Assembly: GCF_030272615.1 (NCBI RefSeq)
Contig: NC_081412.1
Coordinates: forward strand, 671,546,852-671,610,851
Length of the DNA stretch: 64,000 nucleotides
Direction: 5' to 3'
Source of the DNA: Cryptomeria japonica
Taxonomy: Eukaryota; Streptophyta; Pinopsida; Cupressales; Cupressaceae
The notes under the pieces were generated by a model that saw only the letters and a list, made by a program, of their open reading frames with translations, was not told the DNA's origin and did no database searches. Positions 10,289 through 22,652 of the stretch are shown here, in pieces; position 1 is the first letter of the stretch, and every line of letters starts with the position of its first letter. The position numbers and the translations under genes were made by a program.

Positions 10289-13200
10289 AGATTACTACGT
10301 GGAATGTCAGGGGTCTCTCGGCCCCTAACAAAAGACGCTTGGTGAAATGAGCATTTTGTAGATGTAGTTGTGATATCATTGCCATCCAGGAAACAAAGCT
10401 TAGTTCAGAGAATGCGAATTGTTTCATTAAGTCTTGTAAAGTTTGGGAGGGTGTTTTTCAAGAAGCCAATGGAGCCGCTGGTGGACTTGGCATTATATGG
10501 AATCCTTCTTTGGTCAAAGTCACGTTAGTAGAGAAAGTTGAGCATTGGATGATTTGTATTGTCTATAATTTGAAGGAGAATTTGGAATTTCCATTAATAA
10601 ATGTTTATGGGCCTACAAAACTTTAGATAAGTCCCATATTTGGTATGTTCTTTCAAAAAAAAATTATGATCTGAGGAGTGATAGGGTAGTTGTGGTAGGT
10701 GATTTTAATGCATTGCCTGATTTAGATGAGAAGAAGGGAGGATTGAGAATGTCAAATAAGGTCATGGAAGATTTTCGTGATTTTGTTGCACAGAATCATT
10801 TGATGGATGTTGTCCCGAAGAACGGTCTATTCACATGGACTAACCGAAGGGCCAACTTTGTACACATTTTAGAAAGATTGGACAGACATCTCATTGGAGA
10901 ATTCTGGATGGAGTCATCTTTTTCAGGTAGAGGCATCCATTCTTCCAATATCTTTATCAGATCATTTTCCTGTGGAGCTTAAGTTGAGTGAGGCTCCATC
11001 TTAAGGAAGTAGCAGCTTCAAAATTTTTGAGCATGTGGTGGAGAGATGGTGAATTCATTTCACATCTCAAGCAATGATGGAAAGAGAGTAATATATTTAG
11101 GGGAACCTTGAGTTATAGCTTTGTGAAAAGACTGAAATTCTTAAAGGAGAAGATTAAAGTTTGGAACAAAGACACTTTTAAAAACATATTTGCAGAAAGA
11201 GATCTAGTTGAGGAAGAACAGTCTCTATTAAATTTTGTCACTATCACTTCCAGGATGTCTAACAATGCGTATCACAAAGAAATATCTCTCAAAATGGAAT
11301 TGGCAGAGATTCTTCTCAGAGAAGAAATATATTGGCGCGACAAATCCATAGAAGTATGGATTAAAGAAGGCGATGCGAACACTAGATTCTTCCATGCCTC
11401 GGTAAAGATGAAAAGGAGTAGGAACATAATAGACTCGATCTTGGATCAGGAAGGCAAGTGACATTCTTCTCGTCAAGCTATTGAGGAGGTAGCGGTGAAA
11501 TTTTTCAAGGATTTACTTGGCGATGCTAATGGGTGCACTGCACCTCAACCTTATCTGATGATGGATATTATCTACAAGGAGATTTCAGATGAAGACAACA
11601 AATTATTGTGTTATCCATTCATCATAGAGGAAGTTAAAAAGGTTGTTTTTGAATTGCATCCAAACAAAGCTCCTGGCCTAGACAGGGTCACCATGGATTT
11701 TTTTCAAAAATGTTGGGGGTTTTTCGGTAATGACATTCTTAGAATCATGGAAGATTTTAGAAAATAGGGGAGATTTGTGAAGGAAATTAATCACACCAAC
11801 ATTTCTCTAATTCCTAAGAAGCAGGATTGTTCATCTATTGTGGATTTTAGGCCCATTTCTTTATGTAACTCTATTTACAAAATTCTATCCAAGGCTATGG
11901 TGAACAGGTTAAAACCTATTCTGATGAAGATCATTTTGCCTGAACAACATGGATTCACCCCGGGCCATGAAATCATGGATAGCATAATGATGGTAGCAAA
12001 AACTATTCATTCTATGCATACTTCAGAATTCCAAGGTATGATTATTAAACTAGATGTGTCCAAGGCTTATGATCGGGTTACATGGAGCTTTCCTATTGAG
12101 GTAGTTAATAAATTTGGTTTTGATAAAAGATGGCTGAAATGTATTGAACATTGTATTTCATCTGTAAATTTTTCCATTATTGTTAATGGTTCTTTGAGTG
12201 GTTTTTTCCAAGCTACTAACGAGCTTCGGCAAGGAGACCCTCTGTCATGCTTTTTGTTTGTACTTATGGTAGAAGTGCTTGGTAGGCACATAAAAAGCAA
12301 GGTTGGATGAGGCTATTGGAAATGTTTTTCAATTCATGAAAGTTTGCATCCGATTTCTAATTCACATTTCGCGGACAATACTATTCTGTTTGGTGAAGCT
12401 ACGGAGAGAGAAGATTGCATTAGTAAGCACGTGTTAGAAGATTATGAAAAGGATTCTGGCAACTGCATGAACAAGAAAAAATCGAGGATATACTTCCTCA
12501 ACACTAATAAGAGGTTGCAGTCGAAGATAGTGGGATTATTGCAATTTGGTCAAGGCAGTTTTCCTATTAAATATCTTGGGGTTCCTTGTTTGTAGGAAAA
12601 TTGGACAACAAAATCTAGGAAGAGGTTGTCAATAAGTGCAAAGCCAAATCTACGTCATGGAAAAAAAAATGGCTTTCGCAGGCAAAGCAGATACAAATGA
12701 TCAAATTTGTTTTATTTGCAGTTCCTGTCTATTACATGTCTTGCTATAGTTTGTCTTGAAAGGCTTCACCGACATTAGATGGAATGCTCAAAAATTTTAT
12801 TTGGGAAGGTTTGAAAGAGGAAAAAAAGATCCCTTTAATCAATTGGGAAATTGCGTTCATGCTTAAGGAGGAAGGTGGGGCAGGTCTTAGGAAAATGAAT
12901 TTCCAGAATCTAGCATTTGGTGCCAAACTTGCTTGGCAAATGTATAGTTTACCCCATAAAGGCTAGTGCAAGTTGATGGCTACCAAATATCTGGACTCGA
13001 ATGAGCCAGAGAGAATATTGAAAGTGGCCAACTCGGTTGGAGGGTCACCGATATGGAAATTCATTCGGGAAAGCAGGAACAAATCATCTTACATGGAGGA
13101 TTGGTAATGGGCGCAAAGCAAAATTTTGGAGGGATTCATGGAATGGAGAGGTAGCATTGGTAGATGTGTTTGAGGATCAAGATTGGATCAATCAAATTGA

Positions 13201-13677
13201 GGCAGTAATGGGAGTTTATGTTGATGTGAATTGTTCTGCAAATTTCCCTATCTCGTGGAAGCGGGTTGGAGATTGGCAGAGCGATAACAGTTTGAAGTTG
13301 GTTGATATACTTAATAGCAGGAAGACTTTCATTTTGAATGAAAATGATTCTCTTGTTTGGAATGCTGCCAAATAAGGTAAATATAAGGTGAGTTTGGGAT
13401 ATGAACTGCAAAGAAAGAGGCAGAAGGATTGCAAATGGCTTGCCATTCTATGTTGGGACAAAAGGGTGTTCCCTAAAATTGGTGCCTTCCTATGGATTGT
13501 ATTGCATGGAAGGATTCTTACGGGAGACAGACTTAAAACAATAGGTATAGTGGGGCCCAACAAATGTTGCCTCTATAAACAAGAGGAAGAATCCGCAGAA
13601 CATTTATTTTATGGTTGTATTTATACAAAGCAGTGTTGGGATTGGCTTTTGTTGAAGCTTCAGAACCAGATGGTGCA
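10285..13677 (+). pseudogene. LINE-B ORF2: endonuclease, reverse transcriptase, zf-RVT (first part)
   Basis: The ATG at 10285 gives MKITTWNVRGLSAPNK. Endonuclease blocks: AIQETKL (about 10382), GGLGIIWN (about 10485), VGDFNALPD (10695) and, in a shifted frame, SLSDHFPVEL (about 10950). RT blocks: NKAPGLD (11660), FRPISLCN (about 11845), KLDVSKAYDRVTW (about 12045), RQGDPLSCFLF (about 12226), FADN at 12369 where FADD is expected, KYLGVP (about 12570). The zf-RVT region with FPKIGAFLW..CCLYKQEEESAEHLF lies at 13470-13610. Stops and frameshifts are spread throughout (10348, 10626, 11459, 11767, 12308, 12593, 12964). The last Asp of the catalytic pair is Asn, so it would be inactive even without stops. 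The C-terminal RNase H is at 51345-51890. Confidence 0.9.
13673..13677 (+). repeat. Left target-site duplication GTGCA of the Tat-like gypsy
   Basis: GTGCA precedes the LTR start TGATGCTC at 13678 and is repeated at 51069-51073 after the LTR end TGACTACA. LINE-B zf-RVT coding stops on the left side and the downstream LINE-B coding resumes on the right. Confidence 0.9.
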
Positions 13678-15491
13678 TGATGCTCTACAAAAAGGATTAA
13701 AAATTCCGTTTGATGGCAACACACACAAGAGCACAAGAAACAAACGTTAGTGTTAGCAACAAAAGATTATCCTAAACATGCATATCAAGAGAGATATTAA
13801 GAATGAAATAGAAAGCATACAAACATAGAATAGATAAATTATACTCCTCCAAATGCTAATCAAGATGCTCATAGTTTCTCCTCCCTTGTTCCTCTCCTCT
13901 CCAAGTTCCACATTAGTGTAACTCTCAGCTTTTAACACTAGACATGGATGCCATATTTAGATTCAAGATAGTTGAATATGATAAGCAAATGCTATGCAAG
14001 TGTAGCTAGTGATGCTATGAAAAATCTCTATGCTAATACAAGTATAACAATAATAATCTAATGCTTCCTCCTTTGCTTGAGTTGAAGGGTTCTATTTATA
14101 GAATAAATGAGGAAATGAATGGTTAAGATTGAGCAATCTTAACAAAGGTTAGGATTCAAAGATATTTAATCCATGTGAAACTTTCAACCCAATCCTATGT
14201 TGACAATTGTCACCATGAGGAGGATTGAGAGGAGAGATAAGGAGAATTAAATGCTTGAGGGGACATGATTGTTACCCTAGGGGGTTGCGTTAGGGTTAGG
14301 TTAGTGGATATTCCTTTTATCCAAGGGATAAATGAATGTGCAAGGGTTAAATGATTACCTTAGACAAAGAAATAAATGCTTTGAAGAGACCCATGAGTCA
14401 AAAGGATGGTTAAGTTAGAGGAAAGTCTCTAACCAAAGGTAAAAGGTGAGTTAACCGTAAATGGTTATGTAAGAGTCTTTACTGGTTTGGAAGACTTTAG
14501 AGGTTAACCATTTGAAGACATAAAGCCTTTAATGGTTATTGAAGACTTTGGAGGTTTTTGAGAAGTGACTTCCTTTTATTTAAGAATGTGACAATGATTA
14601 GGATAGGATTAGGCTAATTAGAAGGAGTAAGAAGAATCTAGAAGGGGTTTAGGCATGCAAGTCGATTTTGTAGGAGAATGCAAGTGGGAGGAATTTTGGG
14701 ATTTTTAATTAAAATAAAATTATTTATTTCAATTAAATGGTGTAATTTTCATTTGGATAGATATTTAAATAAATATTAATTTATTTAAATGTGAATTTTG
14801 AATTTTGAATTTTATTCATATAAATCTTAATTTATTTACATGAGAAAAAGGAAGATAAAGCATTAAATGCTTGAAGACTTTGAGGGAAACCATTAAAGGC
14901 TTAAGAAGACTCTAGAAAGAAGCCATTAAGTTTGAAGATTTTAAGGGAAACCATTAAAGACTTAAGAAGACTCTAGAAGGAAGCCATTGAGTTTGAAGAC
15001 TTTAAGGGAAACCATTAAAGGCTTGAGAAGACTCTAGAAGGAAGCCATTAAGTCTGAAGACTTTAAGGGAAGCCATTAAAGGTTTCAAGTGGGTGAGGAT
15101 AAATAGGATTTTAAATAAATAATTTATTTATTTAAAATAGTTGTGCAACTTGCATTTGTAGGAAAATACAAGTGGGTGGAGGATAAAGGTGATTTAAATA
15201 AATGTAAATGTTAATTTATTTAAATGTGAGAGATGGGTTATGGGGGATTTAAATAAATATTAATTTATTTAAATGTGAGAGAAGATTTAATTCAACAAAT
15301 ATGATTTATTTATTTAATTAATGGTTTGAATTTGGTTAAGTGAATTAAATAAAATAAATTGAATAATTTATTTAATTAATAGGAGAAGAGGGTTAAGATG
15401 AATTAATTTAATTAATTATTGATTGATGGTTAAATAATCAAATAAATACTAAATATTCATTTAATTAAGTGGACAAATTTATTTGACTACA
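13678..15491 (-). repeat. 3' LTR of the Tat-like gypsy (1,814 bp)
   Basis: On the minus strand it starts TGTAGTCAAATAAATT at 15491 and ends ..GAGCATCA at 13678. The inner part (about 15240-15491) is repeated at 50808-51068, which confirms it as an LTR. The half near 14700-15490 is built of AT-rich palindromes such as TTTAAATAAATATTAATTTA, and a 61-bp tandem repeat lies at 14880-15090. The 63-codon minus frame near 13753-13938 is not a gene. Confidence 0.85.
14880..15090 (+). repeat. 61-bp tandem repeat in the gypsy LTR
   Basis: The phrase GGGAAACCATTAAA starts at 14884, 14945 and 15006, with a variant GGGAAGCCATTAAA at 15067; each is followed by an AAGACTCTAGAA..AGCCATT spacer. This is about 3.3 units of 61 bp. 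Confidence 0.9.
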
Positions 15492-15510
15492 TTTGCCCCT
15501 CTTTGAGACG
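15492..15510 (-). other. Polypurine tract of the Tat-like gypsy
   Basis: On the minus strand the sequence directly before the 3' LTR reads CTCAAAGAGGGGCAAA. A purine-rich tract abutting an LTR primes plus-strand DNA synthesis, and its position fixes the element on the minus strand, in agreement with the pol genes. Confidence 0.75.
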
Positions 15511-16078
15511 GTATGGTTTTATCGCGTTGTTTCAAAGAAAGAAAAATAGGTGAGAAGAAATATGCCCAATAAATGTTAATTTAATGGGTGGTATGCCCCC
15601 TCGAGAAATGGGTCAAAAATTTTGAAAAATCGAGCGATCTCTTGAAAAAGAATGAGAAGTGGAGGGGAGGTAGAATAGAAGAAATTAGCAATAACAGTGA
15701 AAGAATGGAAGAAAACAAAGTGAATATGGAGAAATTGCAAGCCAGTGAGTACCCGTAGGTTATGCAGGAGATATGGTGCAAATGTTGTGTTGTACTTTTG
15801 ATTGATTCTATATAATTGATCAAAATGGTTGGACAATCTGGTGCAATTGATTAAACTGCCCCGGTTGAGTCAAAGCGTGACAGTTGATGTCAGTTGTTCA
15901 TTTGGACAGGATAAAGTCTGGGTAAGTGAATTAAAGTGATCTGATGTGACTTAGACAATTGATGTAATTGCCTGATGAAGTCAAGGTATTTGAAGAAAAA
16001 TACTCATTGAGACTTAGACAATTGATGTAATTGTCCATTGGATTGTGTTTGAATAGTTGATCAATTGATAGTGTGTGA
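15492..16078 (-). other. 3' non-coding region of the Tat-like gypsy, first piece
   Basis: No coding motif was found. The piece contains an imperfect local repeat, GACTTAGACAATTGATGTAATTG, at about 15949 and 16010. It continues after the copia insertion at 34453-34786 and after the gag-only element at 43809. Confidence 0.65.
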
Positions 16079-17544
16079 TGTTGGCATTACAATAAGTTTG
16101 TTGGTATGAGGATATTGAGAAGGTTGTTGGAGATTGATGATATAATTGATAAAGGATGATTACTGTCTTAATAATATTATTTTGTCATTGATGTCAAGCA
16201 ATTGATTTTCCGATTCAGTATGATGTTGCCATATCTTAAAGAGTATGTTTTGATGAGTATAAAGATGTTGGTAAGTGACACAAAAAGAATGTGCAAAATG
16301 AAGAGGAGTAATAAGTTATTCAATGGGCAACTATTATCGAGTTAGATAGTGATGAGATTATGTTATTTTGATTGTTTTGATATCCTATATATGTGTGTTC
16401 AAAGACTAAATAAGAAGGAGAAAACATTTCATGCAATAGAATGAGCAAAGGTTTGATACTATTCTATTTTATCAAGCAAGGAGCTAGTCAGTAAACTCCA
16501 AGGTTATCATTGTCAGTTAAAGAGGAAAGAAGCTACTGAGATAGTAACCGAGATGAATACATAATTTCTAGTGAGTAATGTTCAAAATTAACCGAGTATC
16601 AACCAAGCAGTAATAGAATGCATTGGATGAATAAATACATTATTAAATAAAGGATGCCAATGAGTTGGAGATTTATAGAGTATTGGAATGTCATGAAACA
16701 AGTTTGTTAAGGATCAACGGTAACGAAAATTTAAGAGTTAGATCTACAGCATAGATTGAACAACCGAGCACAAGTACCAAGGAAGGAATACAAGTTCCAA
16801 GGCAAGATAAAATGTTTTTCAGTTCGAAGGATTCAATGAACCTAGTCAAGTTTGAAGATCTTATGGCTAAGATTAATCATGGGAAATGTGATTAAGGAGA
16901 TTAAGTGGTTAGGAATTGCTTATAAATAAGGTAAAAATGATGAACAAGAATGCGGGCAAAGAGAAGAACAATGATGTTGCTGAAGTGATTACCGAGTATA
17001 GAAGATTGAAGATCTGATTGAAGAACATATTGAGAAGCCCAGCAAGGAGGAAGACAAGTCTTATGACAAGATTATTTTGAGCACATAGAGTCCGCTTTAA
17101 CATTTTAGATGTGAAGTTGCAGATATATTTTATTACTGTTATTTATTTTTGTAAGTGACAGGAAATCTCTTAACCAAGTGGACCTAACAGTCTTATTTGT
17201 AAATCCTCTAGCAAGGTAACATTCTGAATGAGTGTTTGAAATCCTTTGAAAAGGTCACTTCTAACAAAGTACAAGATTCTGATAGATCTGAGGGAAATCC
17301 CTTGACCAGGTCACATCTAGCAATGTGCTTATGGGTCCGAAATCCCACAATGGTTTTTCCCTATTTGGGTTTCCACGTTAAATCTGGTGTTAAATGTGTT
17401 TTGATGTTTGAAGTTTATCAGTTTATAAGTTTGAATGATTTACAGTCATAGTTGCATATCAAGTAAGTTCTACCGAGGTTGAATCTGGAAAATATATTGT
17501 ATGGTGAGTTTATCTGATTCACCCCCTCTCTCATTAAACTAACA
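16079..17544 (+). repeat. 5' LTR of the copia element (1,466 bp)
   Basis: TGTTGG...CTAACA, matched by 22154-22333 joined to 33094-34452. Near 17330 it lacks a stretch of about 60 bp that the 3' LTR carries (about 34177-34240, containing AACCGAGCATACTCTAG), so one indel separates the pair. Confidence 0.92.
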
Positions 17545-17546
17545 AT

Positions 17547-17558
17547 TAGTATCAGACC
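17547..17558 (+). other. Primer binding site of the copia element
   Basis: Directly after the 5' LTR the sequence TAGTATCAGACC resembles TGGTATCAGAGC, the complement of the 3' end of initiator Met tRNA used by most plant copia elements; two bases differ. Confidence 0.8.
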
Positions 17559-17588
17559 TTGAACTCCAAAAGAAAAGTTTAAAGGAAC

Positions 17589-18571
17589 TTGAGGCAAGAT
17601 CCAAAGATGTATAAATGGGATGCACCAAAGTTGAACAAGTCAAGTTTCTCCACATGGCAGAAAGGGATGAAGCTGCACTTATTAGGAATTGGAGAATATG
17701 CAACATATTATCTGGAGAATGATTACACTGCACCTAGCACCTACCCTATGACAATGGAAGAAATAAAGGCAAAGCAAGAACACATTCAAGCAATGATTGA
17801 AATAACATCAGCATTGACCGACTCAGAGTTTAATGATCTAGAAGGTTGTAATGATGCCAAAGCTATGTGGAATAAGCTTATATCTGTGTATGGTGGTGAT
17901 GAACATGTTCAAAGAGAAAAAGTAGACAGTCTAAGAGGACCACTTGAATCCATGAGAATGAATGAAGGTGAGAACATAATCCAATACAGTACAAGGTTAA
18001 AGGAAACTGTTAATCAAATCAAAGGAGCCAGAGGAACTATTGAAGAAAAGGATGTAACAAGTAAGTTGTTGAGAACACTTCTACTTACTTATGCCATTCA
18101 AGTCTCTGCAATTAATGAATTAAGGTCTGTACCAAACATGCCAGTCTCTTTGGATGCTACTATCGGTAAGCTACATGCTTTTGAGTTAAGTAATTTTGAT
18201 AACAGTGGGTCTTCAGTAAACAAAGTTGAATCTCATTAAGTTCTTTTCATCTTGGTGAATCTAATGATTACAATGATAGAATGTATAAGTATGCTGAAGG
18301 AAATCACAGTGAAGCAAGTGAGAGATTTCACAAAAACATGGAAGAAGTACACAAACTATATGAGGAAATCAGAAAGCAAGAAGAGTTTAAAGCACTATTG
18401 GCCAGAAGGTTATTGAGAGGCAAAGGTAAGTATAAAGGAAAGCTACCTTTAAAATGTTTTAACTATGATAAAATTGGACACATGGCTTCTAATTGTCCTG
18501 ACAAAGAATCTAGTGAAAAGAGAGAACACCGAGATGACAGACATAAAGACAACCAATACAGAGGACACTGA
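17589..18571 (+). pseudogene. Copia gag
   Basis: Gag forms the particle that packages element RNA. The N-terminal part (17589-18237) has FSTWQKGMKLHL and a capsid-like block NKLISVYGGDEHVQREKVDSL with ESMRMNEGENIIQY. The second part (18281-18571) has the CX2C-type nucleocapsid knuckle CFNYDKIGHMASNCP, in which the second Cys position is Asp, so the zinc ligand set is incomplete. A frameshift and TAA at about 18238 separate the two; a TGA ends the second part at 18569. Confidence 0.85.
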
Positions 18572-19000
18572 GACTTTAGAAGGCGAGATAGAAAGACATG
18601 CCTAATAGCTGATGAGGAATCCAATGATGATAAATCTGACGGGACTAAGATAGAGGAATTTGTATATGTGGCTATCAAAGATGGATCAGATGAAGAAAGG
18701 TATGAAGAAAAAGCCTTAATATCACATATAAATAATAATGATTCTTGGATGATAGATAGTGGATGCTCATATCACATGACAGGTGATAAATACAAGTTTT
18801 TTAAATTAGAAGATTATGATGGAGGTTATGTAACATTTGGTAATGATGCACCATGTCCAATGAAAGGTAAAGGATCTATCACACTTCTTAACAATGCTAA
18901 ATGTGATGATGTATATTGGGTTGAAGGTCTGAAATACAATTTATTGAGTGTAGCATAGCTAAACAATACAGGATACTGAATAGAATTTCAGAAATGAATT
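18572..19000 (+). pseudogene. Copia protease region
   Basis: Aspartic protease that cuts the polyprotein. The active-site block WMIDSGCSYHMTGD (about 18750) keeps the DSG triad, followed by a second half ending in YWVEGLKYNLLSVA. Stops at 18956 (TAG) and 18979 (TGA) interrupt the join to integrase in the same frame. Confidence 0.85.
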
Positions 19001-19900
19001 GTCCAAGTTCATGACAAACATGGAAAGTTCGCTACTACCGGGACTCAAACAAGAGGTAATACATTTCATCTTGACTCAACTCTAAACAATTGTCTATATG
19101 CAAAAATAGAAGATACCTGGTTATGGCATAAAAGGTTTTGTCATGTAAATTCTGATAATCTGATTAAAATAAGTAAGAAGCACCGAGTAAGAGGTCTACC
19201 GAGCTTGGAAAAACCTGAGAATGCAATATGCCGAGGATGCCAGATGGGTAAGATGACAAAATCAAGCTTTACAAGTAAGTCTTACACTTCTAAAGGAATT
19301 TTAGATCTTGTAAACACTGATCTTTGTGGTCTTATGAAAGTTCAAAGTTATTATGGTGATAAATACTTCATATTATATGTGGATGATTACTCAAGGATGA
19401 TGCCAGTTATGTTTTTAAAAGAGAAATCAGAAGCCTTTCAAATGTTCAAATGGTATAAGGCAAGAGTTGAAAATGAAACAAGAAGACACTTGAAATGTCT
19501 AAGATCTGATAGAGGAGGTGAGTTCATTTCAAATGACTTTAACTTATTTTGCAATGATCATGGTATAAAGAGACAAGTGTCTACACCAAGAACACCACAA
19601 CAAAACGGGATAGCTGAAAGAAGCAACATATCAATTGTAGATTGTGCTAGAACATTGATGATAGAAAAGAGAGTACCTCAAACATTTTGGAGAGAAGCAA
19701 TAAGCACTGCAGTTTATACCCTAAACCGAGTACAACTGAAGAAAGGAACTATGAAGACACCATATGAAATCTAGTATGATAAGAAACCAAATGTAAGTTA
19801 TTTTAAAATATTTGGAAGTAGATGTTATGTTCACAAGGATGACAGAAATGGAAAATTTGATCAGAAAAGTGAGGAAGGAACATTTCTTGGTTATTCCTCT
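19001..19900 (+). pseudogene. Copia integrase
   Basis: The pre-integrase zinc region HKRFCHVN..CRGCQMGK (about 19125-19255) is followed by the catalytic core: Asp in LVNTDLCG (about 19315), Asp in LRSDRGGEF (about 19505) and Glu in NGIAERSN (about 19610), so the DDE triad is present. A TAG at 19772 breaks the frame. The later block YFKIFGSRCYVH..KFDQKSEEGTFLGYS is still legible to about 19915. Confidence 0.9.
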
Positions 19901-21250
19901 AAGAGTAAAGCATTTAAATGTTTGATCAAATCATCTAACAAAATAGTGGAAAGTGCAAATGTGAAAATTGATGAATTTGCAGAAAGGAATGATGAAGGAA
20001 ATTCCAAAGAACCAAATGATTATGAAGAATTTGTATATGTACAACTGAGAAGTCTTACCAAGAAAGCCGATGAAGAAGATGAAGAAAATACTCAATTACC
20101 GAGTGATGAAGAAGACCATACAGAGCCTACCGAGCCTATATTAGCAAAATATGTCAGAAGAAATCATGGATCAAGTCAGATTATAGGAGATATGGATGCT
20201 CCAGTGATGACAAGGAACAAACTGAGATAGAACACATGTATGATATCCAAGTTTGAACCAAGGATAGTAAAAGAGGCATTAAGCAATAAAGATTGGGTGA
20301 ATGCTATGACAAAAGAGATTGAACAAATCAAGAAAAATGAAACATGGACACTGGTCCCAAGACCAAAAGAGAAAAATGTGATTGGTACAAAGTGGATTTT
20401 AAGAAATAAGCTAAATGAAAAAGGTGAGGTCATTCAGAATAAAGCAAGGCTAGTTTGCAAAGGTTATGCTCAAGAAGAATGAATAGACTATGGTGAGATT
20501 TTTGCACCTATGGCAAGACTTGAGGGAGTGAGAACATTGTTGGCATATGCTACTTACAAAAATTTCAAGGTATATCAAATGGATGTTAAATCTGCATTTT
20601 TGAATGGTATCCTAGAAGAAGAAGTCTATATTGAACAGCCTGAAGGATTTATTGAAGAGAAGAATAAAGATCAGGTATGTAAGTTGAACAAAGCGTTATA
20701 TGGCCTAAAGCAAGCACCTAGAGCATGGTATGAAAGATTACACTCTTACTTAATGAAGATTGTATTTATGAGGACTAGTGAAAACAACAACATGTATATG
20801 AAGAATGATGAGGAGAATGGAATACTGATTTGAGCTAATATTATTTTTTATGGAAATGATTCTCTATGTAAGAAATTTAGAAATGAAATATGCAAAGAAT
20901 TTGAGATGTCATTAATTGGTGAAATTAAGTATTTTATAGGTTTACAAATACTGCAAATAGAAAATGGGATTTTCATTACTCAATCCAAGTATATAAAGGA
21001 AATCTTGAAGAAATTTGGAATGGAGGATTCTAAACCTATAAGTACTCCTATGACTACTAATTGTAAACTATCAAAGAATGATGAATCTGTATCTGTTGAT
21101 GAGACACTTTACTGATCTATGATTGGAAAGTTGTAATATGTAGTTCACAGTAGGCTTGATATAGCACATGTAGTAGGTATAGCTACAAGATTCTCTGCAG
21201 ATCCCAAAGAAACCCATATGACAGCAATCAAGAGAATTTTTCAGATACTT
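19901..21250 (+). pseudogene. Copia reverse transcriptase
   Basis: RT blocks in order: ETWTLVPRP (about 20340), KARLVCKGYAQ (about 20440), YQMDVKSAFLNG (about 20573, catalytic Asp kept), LYGLKQAPRAWY (about 20697), then FYGND at about 20845-20860 where LYVDD is expected. The catalytic Asp pair is therefore altered. The region before RT (19922-20230) is an acidic linker with EDEENTQLPSDEED. Stops at 20228, 20480, 20831 and 21113 and a frameshift close to 21250 make it inactive. Confidence 0.9.
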
Positions 21251-21267
21251 GAGAGGCACTAAAGATT

Positions 21268-21783
21268 ATGGTTTACTATATAAAAAGAGGAATGATTTTT
21301 GACTTAAAAGTCTATACTGATGTTGATTGGGTAGGAAATATTGATGACAGGAAAAGCACAAGCGGTGGAGCTTTCTTTTTAGGAGAAAGACTAGTGAAAT
21401 GGCTTAGCAAGAAACAAGGATGCATTTCACAGTCAACAGCTGAAGTTGAATATGTCGCTGTAGCATTGAATTGTACCAATATAACATGGATCAAACAACT
21501 GTTGGAAGGTATGAATGAGACAGCTACCGAGCTAGTAACTATATTTTGTGATAATAATAGTGTTATTAATATTTCAAAGAATCCAGTAATGCATTCTAAG
21601 ACAAAGCATATCTCTATAAAGTATCATTATCTAAGAGAAGAAGTTCAAGAAAAGAAAGTTGTGCTGGAATATGTTAGCACAAAGGAACAAATAGTAGACA
21701 TCTTCACAAAGCCATTGCCAAGGGACACTTTTGAGTATCTCAGAAGTAAGTTAGGGGTCCTACCCCTATCTAGTACTCACTGA
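21268..21783 (+). pseudogene. Copia RNase H
   Basis: Ribonuclease H degrades the RNA strand of the hybrid. VYTDVDWVGNIDDRKSTSG, SQSTAEVEYVA and FCDNNSVINI carry the catalytic Asp, Glu and Asp; HSKTKHISIKYHYLREEV and DIFTKPLPRDTFEYLRSKLGV complete the usual copia C-terminus. This stretch is open over its whole length, but its frame is shifted relative to the RT upstream. Confidence 0.9.
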
Positions 21784-22153
21784 TAGAGTTCGGTGAAAGA
21801 ATCAATTCTATGACTCTATAGAATACTATTTGTGAGTTGATGTTGATTTACACACTTTAGAAGGTTTCCTAAAGTTGTGCAGGAAATAGTGAATGAAGAC
21901 AAGATGCTCTAACCGAGACTAAGATGATACATTTGTATATGTTTTAACAGCAAGGAAATTACTTCACAGGGAAAGTAATCATGGATTAGTTTTACTTTTG
22001 GCATTGTTGTCAAAGGGGGAGAAGACTAATGATAGGGGGAGAAAATTATAGGAGAAGTTTACAGCTCAAGGATAACAAGAGAAGAATTACAACAATTTGA
22101 ATCAATTGGAATAAATCAAAGTTGGTATTGCCATCAATGCCAAAGAGGGAGAT
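21784..22153 (+). other. Copia 3' non-coding region with polypurine tract
   Basis: Non-coding DNA between RNase H and the 3' LTR. It ends in the purine-rich CCAAAGAGGGAGAT (about 22140-22153) next to the LTR start, a polypurine tract for plus-strand priming. A second GGGGGAGAAGA-type tract near 22015-22040 is also seen. Confidence 0.7.
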
Positions 22154-22333
22154 TGTTGGCATTACAATAAGTTTGTTGGTATGAGGATATTGAGAAGGTT
22201 GTTGGAGATTGATGATATAATTGATAAAGGATGATTACTGTCTTAATAATATTATTTTGTCATTGATGTCAAGCAATTGATTTTCTGATTCAGTATGATG
22301 TTGCCATATATTAAAGAGTATGTTTTGATGAGT
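22154..22333 (+). repeat. Copia 3' LTR, first part
   Basis: Matches the first 180 bases of the 5' LTR nearly exactly, to TTGATGAGT, where the DNA transposon begins. The last four bases, GAGT (22330-22333), are duplicated at 33090-33093. Confidence 0.9.
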
Positions 22334-22404
22334 GGGTAAATGCACAAAGTTGGGTCCCAATCCCGCAGAAGTCCGCGGGTTGGAAAATGAACCCGCTAGA
22401 AACA

Positions 22405-22652
22405 GGTGCCCAATTTTTTAAAATTGGGCACCCATTTAGCTTTGGGTGCCCGAGCCATAAAGAAACAGCCACCCGTTTAGCAATGGGTGCCTGACGCTAA
22501 ACGAGAGCCCGTTTATTTCAAATCGGGCGCTCAATTTGAAAAAAATGGGCGCCCATTTTTTAAATGTATATTTTTTTTTAAAACCATTTTCTATACTTTT
22601 ACTATTAGAAAAATGGGTAGGCATTTTTGAGGAGCACGGGTACCCATTTTTT
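22405..22652. repeat. Left subterminal motif cluster
   Basis: Repeated GGGYRCCC-AATTT/ATTT words: a perfect inverted repeat GGTGCCCAATTTT/AAAATTGGGCACC at 22405-22432, then GGGTGCC at about 22484, TCGGGCGCTC at about 22523, TGGGCGCCCATTTTTT at about 22546 and GGGTACCCATTTTT at about 22639. Such arrays near transposon ends are often transposase binding sites. Confidence 0.7.

Larger units (their letters stand above)
9194..13677 (+). mobile_element. LINE-B, 5' segment (L1-type, different family from LINE-A/C)
   Basis: Plus-strand L1 element with ORF1 (DUF4283-like plus zinc knuckle) and ORF2 (endonuclease, RT, zf-RVT). It begins inside the DUF4283-like region, so it is 5'-truncated, a normal outcome of incomplete reverse transcription. 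It is cut at 13677 by the Tat-like gypsy and resumes after the duplicated GTGCA at 51069-51073. Its protein is only distantly similar to LINE-A/C. Confidence 0.9.

Noticed and set aside
14880-15090. 61-bp repeats considered as a CRISPR array
   Set aside because: Units are contiguous tandem repeats without unique spacers, inside a plant LTR, and no cas gene is present.
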